From NCBI GenBank assembly GCA_903887655.1, contig CAISQQ010000468.1:1-11738 (forward strand): a stretch of 11,738 nucleotides of DNA. The letters run 5' to 3'. Under the pieces are notes generated by a model. It worked only from the letters and a program-made list of their open reading frames with translations. It did no database searches and was not told the origin of the DNA. This DNA comes from an uncultured Burkholderiales bacterium. Lineage in GTDB: Bacteria; Pseudomonadota; Gammaproteobacteria; Burkholderiales; Burkholderiaceae_C. The translations under genes were made by a program, and so were the position numbers. Position 1 is the first letter of the stretch; each line of letters starts with the position of its first letter. Shown in pieces: positions 6,869-11,738 of the stretch.

Positions 6869-7563
6869 GTGACGTCGTTGTGATCGATTACGGCATGGGC
6901 AACTTGCGCTCGGTCGTGCAGGCCTTGCGGTTTGTGGCCGCCCCCATGGGCCTCACGGTGGAGGTGACCCAAGACGCGGATGCGGTGCGACAAGCCAAGC
7001 GCTTGGTCTTGCCCGGACAAGGTGCCATGCCCGACTGCATGGATGAGCTCAAAGCCTCGGGGCTGCTCGAAGCCGTTGTTGAAGGCGCGCAAAACAAACC
7101 CCTCTTTGGCGTGTGTGTGGGCATGCAAATGCTGCTGGAGTCCTCGGCTGAAGTTGCTCACCAAGGGGACGCGGCGGGCGGCGCAGCACTCGCTCACCCC
7201 CAGTCGCTCTCAACGCCATGCCTGGCACTCTTTCCCGGCGAGGTCGTGAAGTTTCAACTGAGCGGGCGTTTGCAAGCCGATGGTCACCCCTTCAAGGTGC
7301 CGCAAATGGGTTGGAACGCGGTGCGCCAGACTCAAAACCATCCGATTTGGGCGGGGGTGGCAGACGACAGTTACTTCTATTTTGTGCACAGTTATTACGC
7401 CCGAGCGTCTCAAACGCGCCACACTGTTGGGGAAACTGACTACGGTGAGCCCTTTACCTCGGCCATTGCGCGCGATAATATTTTCGCCACCCAGTTCCAT
7501 CCGGAAAAAAGCGCAGACAATGGTTTGCAGTTGTACCGCAATTTTTTGAGTTGGTCACCCTGA
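6865..7563 (+). CDS. hisH: Imidazole glycerol phosphate synthase, glutaminase subunit HisH
   Basis: HisH is a class I glutamine amidotransferase that feeds ammonia to HisF. The 232-residue protein starts VVVIDYGMGNLRSV. It has PGQGAMPDCM at 50-59, the nucleophile Cys84 in FGVCVGMQML, and His212 and Glu214 in TQFHPEKS, completing the catalytic triad. It is longer than the roughly 200-residue family norm. Most of the excess lies between about residues 96 and 122, where the usual short link from the nucleophile segment to the LFPG motif is replaced by an Ala/Gly/His-rich stretch. The start is the ATG at 6865, inside the stop of an upstream mini-ORF; no own ribosome site is visible. hisA and hisF follow, after a 151-base C-rich spacer. 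Confidence 0.95.
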   Translation: MSDVVVIDYGMGNLRSVVQALRFVAAPMGLTVEVTQDADAVRQAKRLVLPGQGAMPDCMDELKASGLLEAVVEGAQNKPLFGVCVGMQMLLESSAEVAHQGDAAGGAALAHPQSLSTPCLALFPGEVVKFQLSGRLQADGHPFKVPQMGWNAVRQTQNHPIWAGVADDSYFYFVHSYYARASQTRHTVGETDYGEPFTSAIARDNIFATQFHPEKSADNGLQLYRNFLSWSP

Positions 7564-7714
7564 CACCCTGTCCCTTCCTTGTCGCCAAGAAGCCCAGACC
7601 CCAGATCCAGCCCCATTCAAACACGGCGTTCACCCACCCACCTGGCTGGCTGAACCTCCCCCCAACCTTCAGCGTCCCTTTCCGATCCTTTCCGACCCTT
7701 TCACTCTTGACACC
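7564..7714 (+). promoter_or_regulatory. C-rich, G-poor hisH-hisA spacer; candidate rut-like region
   Basis: By my count the 151-base transcript segment has about 70 C and 21 G. It is largely free of G runs, so it should be poorly structured as RNA. Such C>G stretches between translated genes are the usual setting for Rho loading. The segment could therefore act as an intra-operon polarity or attenuation site. It also holds the 10-bp repeats just before hisA. This is inference from composition only. Confidence 0.3.
7677..7706 (+). repeat. 10-bp tandem repeat, three units, just before hisA
   Basis: Units at 7677, 7687 and 7697: CCTTTCCGAT, CCTTTCCGAC and the diverged CCTTTCACTC. The array ends eight bases before the hisA start codon. 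It occupies the place where a Shine-Dalgarno would be and contains none. Confidence 0.6.
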
Positions 7715-8458
7715 ATGCTACTGATCCCTGCCATTGATTTAAAAGACGGCCACTGCGTTCGCCTCATTCAAGGTGACATGGACCAAGCCACCACGTTTGG
7801 CGAGGATCCCACCGAGATGGCACTCTCGTGGGTCAAGCAAGGTGCGCGGCGTTTGCATTTGGTCGATTTGAATGGCGCGTTTGCCGGCAAGCCCCAGAAC
7901 TACAGTGCGATTCGCTCCATACTCAAAGCGGTGGGTGACGATATCCCGGTGCAGCTCGGGGGTGGCATTCGGGACTTGGACACGATTGAGAAGTACATTG
8001 ACGGGGGCATGCGCTACATCATTGTGGGCACGGCGGCGGTCAAAAATCCAGGCTTTTTAAAGGACGCCTGTTCGGCCTTTGGTGGACACATCATCGTGGG
8101 GCTTGACGCCAAGGACGGCAAAGTCGCCACCGATGGCTGGAGCAAGCTCACCGGCCACGAGGTGGTGGACCTGGCCAAGAAATTCGAAGACTATGGGGTG
8201 GAGTCCATCATCTACACCGACATTGGACGCGACGGCATGCTCTCGGGGATCAATGTGGAGGCGACCGTGAGGCTGGCGCAAGCGCTCTCCATCCCCGTGA
8301 TTGCCAGCGGTGGCTTGTCGGGCCTGTCAGACATTGAGGCCTTGTGTGCGGTGCAAGATGAAGGCATTGAAGGGGTCATTTGCGGTCGCGCGGTTTACTC
8401 GGGCGCTTTGGATTTTGAGAAAGCCCAGGCGCGCGCCGACGAGTTGGACGCGTCCTGA
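7715..8458 (+). CDS. hisA: Phosphoribosylformimino-AICAR phosphate isomerase HisA
   Basis: HisA opens one ribose ring of ProFAR by an Amadori rearrangement to give PRFAR, the substrate of HisF. It is a TIM barrel made of two phosphate-binding half-barrels. The 247-residue product shows LLIPAIDLKDGHCVRL with catalytic Asp8, the first phosphate loop QLGGGIRD, the second catalytic aspartate Asp131 in IIVGLDAKDGKVA, TDIGRDGM, and the second phosphate loop in IASGGLSGLSD. Length and motifs are normal. No purine-rich ribosome site precedes the ATG; the upstream sequence is pyrimidine-rich. The stop TGA shares its A with the hisF start (TGATG at 8456-8460), so HisA and HisF should be translated in a coupled way. 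Confidence 0.96.
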   Translation: MLLIPAIDLKDGHCVRLIQGDMDQATTFGEDPTEMALSWVKQGARRLHLVDLNGAFAGKPQNYSAIRSILKAVGDDIPVQLGGGIRDLDTIEKYIDGGMRYIIVGTAAVKNPGFLKDACSAFGGHIIVGLDAKDGKVATDGWSKLTGHEVVDLAKKFEDYGVESIIYTDIGRDGMLSGINVEATVRLAQALSIPVIASGGLSGLSDIEALCAVQDEGIEGVICGRAVYSGALDFEKAQARADELDAS

Positions 8459-9258
8459 TGCTGGCCAAGCGCATCATCCCTTGCCTGGACGTGACCGCTG
8501 GGCGGGTGGTGAAGGGGGTGAATTTTGTCTCCCTGAGGGATGCCGGTGACCCGGTTGAGATTGCCGCTCGCTACAACGAGCAAGGCGCCGATGAGCTCAC
8601 GTTTTTGGACATCACGGCCACGTCCGATGAGCGAGACATGATTCTTCACATCATTGAAGCGGTTGCCTCCAAGGTGTTCATCCCCTTGACCGTGGGGGGC
8701 GGCGTGAGAACGGTGGAGGATGTGCGCCGTCTCTTGAACGCCGGTGCGGACAAGACGAGTTTCAATTCCGCCGCCATTGCCAACCCGCAAGTGATCCGGG
8801 ATGCGGCCAACAAATACGGCTCGCAGTGCATCGTGTTGGCCATCGATGCCAAGAAGAGAACACCGGCTCAAGAAGCGCGCCTGGATGAAAAGGGCCAAGC
8901 CCTGGGGCCAGGCTGGGACGTCTACAGCCATGGGGGGCGTCGTGACACAGGACTGGACGCGGTGCAGTGGGCCCAGCGCATGACCCACCTGGGGGCGGGT
9001 GAAATTCTCCTCACCAGCATGGACAAAGACGGCACCAAAAGCGGGTTTGATTTGGCGCTCACCCGCGCCGTGAGCGATGCGGTGAGTGTGCCCGTGATTG
9101 CGTCCGGTGGCGTGGGGTCGTTGGACGATTTGGCCGATGGCATCGCCATTGGTGGCGCCGATGCGGTGCTTGCAGCGAGTATTTTCCATTACGGCGAGCA
9201 CACCATCGAAGAGGCCAAGGCGTGTTTGAGGGCCCGGGGCATTCCCGTGAGGCCTTAA
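8458..9258 (+). CDS. hisF: Imidazole glycerol phosphate synthase, cyclase subunit HisF
   Basis: HisF uses ammonia channelled from HisH to turn PRFAR into imidazoleglycerol phosphate and AICAR; the latter feeds purine synthesis. This TIM-barrel protein has 266 residues. The catalytic aspartates are Asp11 (IIPCLDV) and Asp130 (VLAIDAKKR). The phosphate loops are TVGGGVR and IASGGVGSLDD. Between about 134 and 155 there is a charged insertion (TPAQEARLDEKGQALGPG region) before the conserved SHGGRRDTGLDA; this makes it some ten residues longer than E. coli HisF. The start overlaps the hisA stop by one base. It probably forms a complex with the HisH encoded two genes upstream. Confidence 0.96.
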   Translation: MLAKRIIPCLDVTAGRVVKGVNFVSLRDAGDPVEIAARYNEQGADELTFLDITATSDERDMILHIIEAVASKVFIPLTVGGGVRTVEDVRRLLNAGADKTSFNSAAIANPQVIRDAANKYGSQCIVLAIDAKKRTPAQEARLDEKGQALGPGWDVYSHGGRRDTGLDAVQWAQRMTHLGAGEILLTSMDKDGTKSGFDLALTRAVSDAVSVPVIASGGVGSLDDLADGIAIGGADAVLAASIFHYGEHTIEEAKACLRARGIPVRP

Positions 9259-9275
9259 GACTTTGGGGTTTTGAG

Positions 9276-9324
9276 TCTGGTGCCTGATGCCCCATGCCCG
9301 AAACCTGATACCCGATACCCGATA
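9276..9324. repeat. Heptamer tandem repeat, seven units, hisF-hisI spacer
   Basis: Seven consecutive 7-base units run from 9276 to 9324, with consensus CCYGATR. The last two units (9311-9317, 9318-9324) are identical, CCCGATA, and the preceding one differs at a single base. Earlier units are progressively diverged, as in an old array that still grows at one end. The minus strand reads TATCGGG repeats with four runs of three or four G, so a G-quadruplex on that strand is conceivable. Confidence 0.7.
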
Positions 9325-9426
9325 ACCTTTAGGCGGTGAGACAATGGCACGCATCCCCAGTGGGGGCTCTTGAGGAGACGGATCCGCTTGGGCTTGTCCA
9401 CCTTAAAATGCTTGTTTTCTTTACGG

Positions 9427-9891
9427 ATGGACTACGCTGTGTCAACACCCACGCCTTTCACGACTGCCCTGAGCGAGCGAACCCCATCGTCTTGGCTTGA
9501 TCAAGTGCGCTTTGATGACAAAGGCTTGTTGCCGGTGATTGCCCAAGAAGTGGGCAGTGGGGATGTGCTGATGATGGCCTGGATGAACCGCGAGGCCTTG
9601 GAGAAAACCGCCCAGACTAAGCGCGCTGTGTACTTCAGTCGCTCCCGCGGCAAACTGTGGTTCAAAGGCGAAGAGTCCGGTCATGTTCAAGTCGTGCACA
9701 GCATGCGTCTCGATTGCGATGCGGATGTGCTCTTGCTCACCGTCACCCAAGAGGGCCACCACCCCTCCATTGCCTGCCACACCGGGCGCCACAGTTGTTT
9801 TTCTTGGACGCTCGATGAGCAGCACCAGTGGGTGGCCACGGCGCCTGTGCTCAAAGACCCCGAGACCATCTACACGGCCCACAACACTTAA
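9427..9891 (+). CDS. hisI: Phosphoribosyl-AMP cyclohydrolase HisI
   Basis: HisI hydrolyses the adenine ring of phosphoribosyl-AMP to ProFAR, using zinc and magnesium. It is a separate gene, not fused to HisE as in enterobacteria. The 154-residue product has AWMNREAL near 51-58, SRSRGKLWFKGEESGH at 71-86, the metal segment DCDAD at 96-100, and conserved cysteines 97, 117 and 124 in the ACHTGRHSCFSW region. The family core begins at WLDQVRFDDKG (residue 23), so the first 22 residues are a non-conserved extension. The start is uncertain: ATG 9427 has no ribosome site, GTG 9439 is an in-frame alternative, and the frame is open back to 9370. hisE follows after 13 bases. Confidence 0.93.
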   Translation: MDYAVSTPTPFTTALSERTPSSWLDQVRFDDKGLLPVIAQEVGSGDVLMMAWMNREALEKTAQTKRAVYFSRSRGKLWFKGEESGHVQVVHSMRLDCDADVLLLTVTQEGHHPSIACHTGRHSCFSWTLDEQHQWVATAPVLKDPETIYTAHNT

Positions 9892-9904
9892 GGCGAGCCC
9901 CACC

Positions 9905-10312
9905 ATGAACACCACCCACGACACCTTGAGCCGCTTGGCTGAGGTCATTGAGTCTCGCAAGCCCGAGCATGGGGGCGATCCCGACAAGAGCTATGTGGCG
10001 CGACTGCTCGCGCGCGGCCCGGACGCGTTTTTGAAGAAAATTGGCGAAGAAGCCACCGAGGTTGTGATGGCGGCCAAGGATCTGCAAGCGTTGCGCGAGC
10101 ACGCGGCGCCCAGCGACGAGGCCTTGAGCCGTCAAGAGCACAGTTTGGTGGGCGAGATGGCGGACTTGTGGTTTCACAGCTTGGTGGCCTTGTCGCACTT
10201 TGGCTTGAGCCCCCAAGCGGTGTTGGCCGAGCTCGAGCGGCGCGAGGGCTTGAGTGGTTTGGAAGAAAAAGCCCTGCGCAAAGCCCAAGCCCGAGAGTCC
10301 CAAGGCGAGTGA
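9905..10312 (+). CDS. hisE: Phosphoribosyl-ATP pyrophosphatase HisE
   Basis: HisE removes pyrophosphate from phosphoribosyl-ATP, the second step of the pathway; it belongs to the all-alpha MazG-like NTP pyrophosphatases. The 135-residue protein shows LSRLAEVIESRK at 8-19, then KKIGEEATEVVMAAKD at 44-59 and EMADLWFHSLV at 84-94, which carry the metal-binding acidic residues. It is about 25 residues longer than the common 105-110 form. Most of the excess is at about 60-80, between the two acidic helices, plus a charged C-terminal tail. The ATG at 9905 is preceded by AAGGCGAG at about 9893-9900. The frame is open far upstream through hisI, but family alignment rules that out. Confidence 0.94.
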   Translation: MNTTHDTLSRLAEVIESRKPEHGGDPDKSYVARLLARGPDAFLKKIGEEATEVVMAAKDLQALREHAAPSDEALSRQEHSLVGEMADLWFHSLVALSHFGLSPQAVLAELERREGLSGLEEKALRKAQARESQGE

Positions 10313-10357
10313 GCCCATTGCGATAGCCCGTTTTGTCTTAAAGAGGTCACTTTGAAC

Positions 10358-10717
10358 ATGCAACACGTCGACAACTGCATTTTTTGCAAAATCGTTCAGC
10401 GCCAAATCCCGTCTCGACTCGTCTACGAAGACGAGGAGATGATGGCCTTTCACGACATCCATCCGTGGGCGCCGGTGCATTTTTTGATCATCCCCAAAAC
10501 CCACATCGCCAGCATGGCGCAGTTGAGCGCCGAGCACTCGGCGCTCTTGGGGCGCATGATGGTCAAGGTCGATCTGCTCGCCCGCCAAGAGGGCTGTTTG
10601 CCCTACCCCGAGGGCGGCTACCGCTTGATGGTCAACACCGGCCAGCACGGTGGCCAAGAGGTGCACCACTTGCACCTGCACGTGATGGGTGGCCCCAGAC
10701 CCTGGTCCAAGGGGTGA
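10358..10717 (+). CDS. hinT: HIT-family purine nucleoside phosphoramidase (HinT-like)
   Basis: A 119-residue histidine-triad protein. HinT-like enzymes hydrolyse adenosine phosphoramidates and acyl-adenylates in the cytoplasm. The triad HLHLHV is at 104-109, with the central His106 expected to be the nucleophile. The N-terminal CIFCKI holds a Cys7/Cys10 pair, and FHDIHPWAPVHFLIIPKTHI matches the nucleotide-binding strand. The start is ATG 10358; a TTG six bases earlier is less likely. AAGAGG at 10341-10346 is the probable ribosome site. It follows hisE by 45 bases, an arrangement I recognise from betaproteobacterial his clusters, and precedes a probable terminator. Its link to histidine synthesis is not known; it may simply be transcribed with the operon. 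Confidence 0.92.
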   Translation: MQHVDNCIFCKIVQRQIPSRLVYEDEEMMAFHDIHPWAPVHFLIIPKTHIASMAQLSAEHSALLGRMMVKVDLLARQEGCLPYPEGGYRLMVNTGQHGGQEVHHLHLHVMGGPRPWSKG

Positions 10718-10731
10718 TGAAGACCGCTTGG

Positions 10732-10761
10732 GCGCCGAAGCGGCGCTTGGGGGTTTATTTT
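10732..10761 (+). terminator. Probable intrinsic terminator after the HIT gene
   Basis: GCGCCG (10732-10737) and CGGCGC (10741-10746) form a six-pair GC stem with a 3-base loop. It can be extended outward with G-U pairs to about 10727-10751. The T-rich tail TTTATTTT is at 10754-10761. A competing stem CCGCTT/AAGCGG (10724-10729, 10738-10743) overlaps it. The tail is interrupted by one A and is offset from the core stem, so strength is uncertain. It lies 14 bases after the HIT stop and separates the his unit from tatA. Confidence 0.55.
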
Positions 10762-10783
10762 GCGCAGTGTCAAGCGAGTTGTC

Positions 10784-10812
10784 TTGGCAGTTATAGAATA
10801 GTGGCTATCCAG
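10784..10812 (+). promoter_or_regulatory. AT-richer tatA upstream region, weak promoter candidate
   Basis: Downstream of the terminator, TTGGCA (10784-10789) is a good -35-like hexamer. The best -10-like hexamer at a normal distance is TATCCA (10806-10811, 16-base spacer), which is weak. TAGAAT (10794-10799) is a better -10 but lacks a matching -35. The terminator implies that tatA needs a promoter here; I cannot fix which hexamers are used. Confidence 0.25.
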
Positions 10813-10855
10813 ACCGCGTTAGATAGCGGTGACTTAATCCCGAGGAGACTGAGAC

Positions 10856-11104
10856 ATGGGTTCATTTTCAATTTGGCATTGGTTGATCGTGCTGCTGATC
10901 ATCGTGTTGGTCTTTGGCACCAAGAAGTTGAAGAACATCGGTTCTGACTTGGGTGGCGCCGTGAAGGGCTTCAAAGAGGGCATGAAAGACGGCCAGACGC
11001 CTGCGAGCCCCGAGGCCGAGCCCCCCCATCCCCATGTGGCCGCTGGTGTTGCTCACCAGACCGATAAAACCACCATCGACGTCGAGGCCAAGCAAAAGAT
11101 CTGA
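10856..11104 (+). CDS. tatA: Sec-independent protein translocase subunit TatA
   Basis: TatA oligomerises in the inner membrane to form the pathway by which folded twin-arginine proteins leave the cytoplasm. The 82-residue product has a short N-terminal membrane helix at about 4-21 (SIWHWLIVLLIIVLVFG), then the FGTKKL hinge, then an amphipathic helix (KNIGSDLGGAVKGFKEGMKD) and a polar Pro/Glu/His tail. This is the canonical TatA plan. A strong AGGAG (10843-10847) sits eight bases before the ATG. A 5-bp hairpin (arms 10813-10817 and 10826-10830) lies just upstream of that site. tatB follows after an unusually long 232-base spacer. Confidence 0.95.
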   Translation: MGSFSIWHWLIVLLIIVLVFGTKKLKNIGSDLGGAVKGFKEGMKDGQTPASPEAEPPHPHVAAGVAHQTDKTTIDVEAKQKI

Positions 11105-11139
11105 TCCCCCCTTGTTAGGGCCGTCTTGCACCCCCGCCC

Positions 11140-11170
11140 ACTGAACTGAACTGAACTGAACTGAACTGAA
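11140..11170. repeat. Pentanucleotide microsatellite, six CTGAA units
   Basis: CTGAA is repeated six times without error (11141-11170), with one preceding A extending the period. The array lies in the tatA-tatB spacer, outside any credible reading frame. Perfect short arrays of this kind change length by slipped-strand mispairing, so the unit number may vary between strains. Confidence 0.9.
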
Positions 11171-11212
11171 CCGACACTCAAGGGGGAGAGCGCAGACGCT
11201 TGAAACCCGCCA

Positions 11213-11247
11213 CCCCATGGCCTGCGATCAGGGTGCGAGCCGTGGGG
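11213..11247 (+). other. Stem-loop in the tatA-tatB spacer
   Basis: Bases 11213-11221 pair with 11239-11247 in nine consecutive pairs (CCCCATGGC against GCCGTGGGG, including one G-U), with a 17-base loop. No T tract follows, so it is not an intrinsic terminator. It could protect the tatA message end or dampen read-through into tatB. Seen by hand pairing only. Confidence 0.45.
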
Positions 11248-11336
11248 AGTGTCTTGTATGTATTCGATGGGCATGTTGCCAGCAGCGTTAAAAGGTTGAT
11301 TCGTTCCATGACTGATGTCTCCTTGGTCTCCCTCCC

Positions 11337-11738
11337 ATGATTGATCTGGGCATCTCCAAACTCGCCCTCATTGGTGCCGTGGCCCTCATTGTGATTGGGC
11401 CCGAGAAGCTCCCACGCGTGGCGCGCACGGTGGGCACCTTGATTGGCAAGGCCCAAAAGTACGTCGCCGACGTCAAAGCCGAGGTCAATCGCTCGATGGA
11501 GCTCGATGAGCTCAAAAAGATGAAGGAATCCATGGAGTCGGCGGCACAAAGCATGCAGCAAAGCATCCATGACAGCTCGCATCAGTTTGAGAAAGAGTGG
11601 CGCGAGGTGACGGCCGGACTCGACGGCAACGCCTCGCATGATTCGGCCCACGACCCCTTGCACGCCAGTGCCGCGAGTGACTTTTTGCCGCCCCTGTTCA
11701 TGCCGCAATATCGCCACCCCGGTAAAAACTGGCGTCTC
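11337..11738 (+). CDS. tatB: Sec-independent protein translocase subunit TatB (3' partial)
   Basis: TatB works with TatC as the receptor for twin-arginine signal peptides in the inner membrane. The frame runs off the window end after 134 codons without a stop. The N-terminus MIDLGISKLALIGAVALIVI is a membrane helix, followed by GPEKLPRVARTVG (the TatB hinge, with Pro22) and a long amphipathic, charged helix from about 33 to 95, rich in Glu, Lys and Gln. Position 8 is Lys where E. coli TatB has Glu8. I recall Lys here in other betaproteobacterial TatB proteins, so I do not regard it as a defect. The hinge and long charged helix separate it from TatA. No Shine-Dalgarno precedes the ATG; the 20 bases upstream are pyrimidine-rich. 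tatC would be expected next, beyond the window. Confidence 0.93.
   Translation, partial: MIDLGISKLALIGAVALIVIGPEKLPRVARTVGTLIGKAQKYVADVKAEVNRSMELDELKKMKESMESAAQSMQQSIHDSSHQFEKEWREVTAGLDGNASHDSAHDPLHASAASDFLPPLFMPQYRHPGKNWRL

Noticed and set aside
9427..10312. Fused HisIE protein
   Set aside because: hisI ends with TAA at 9889-9891 and hisE starts in a different frame at 9905 with its own upstream AAGGCGAG. They are separate genes, not a frameshifted fusion.

Overview
The window looks like a stretch of core chromosome from a betaproteobacterium, most likely a Burkholderiales/Comamonadaceae-type organism. This is inferred from four things: the gene order bolA/ibaG-murA-hisG-hisD-hisC-hisB-hisH-hisA-hisF-hisI-hisE-HIT-tatA-tatB, the short HisG, the separate hisI and hisE genes, and the GC-rich coding sequence with heavy use of TTG and CTC for leucine. 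All convincing genes lie on the + strand. I see no mobile element, RNA gene, CRISPR array or phage gene.

Layout. 1-885 is the end of a metallo-beta-lactamase-fold gene, probably cut at its 5' end. 886-1217 is non-coding, with two inverted repeats and a candidate promoter. 1218-4790 is a compact block: a BolA-family gene (ibaG-like), murA, hisG and hisD, with ATGA stop/start overlaps at murA/hisG and hisG/hisD. 4916-10312 holds the rest of histidine biosynthesis (hisC, hisB, hisH, hisA, hisF, hisI, hisE) with larger spacers. 10358-10717 is a HIT (HinT-like) hydrolase, followed by a probable intrinsic terminator. 10856 to the end is tatA and a 3'-truncated tatB.

How they work together. HisG condenses ATP with PRPP. 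HisE and HisI carry out the next two steps, HisA isomerises the product, and HisH/HisF form IGP and release AICAR. HisB, HisC and HisD finish the route to histidine, except that the histidinol-phosphate phosphatase is not in the window. HisZ, the partner a short HisG needs, is also absent. murA (peptidoglycan) and the BolA gene (iron-sulfur/redox biology) appear co-transcribed with the his genes. TatA and TatB belong to the twin-arginine export machinery and seem to start a new transcription unit.

The content is conventional and I do not see a new biological system. What stands out is in the spacers. Five different gene junctions each carry a short tandem repeat of a different period (14, 11, 10, 7 and 5 bp). 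The hisB-hisH spacer holds a 15-codon mini-ORF with a good Shine-Dalgarno whose stop overlaps the hisH start. Several genes have no visible Shine-Dalgarno.
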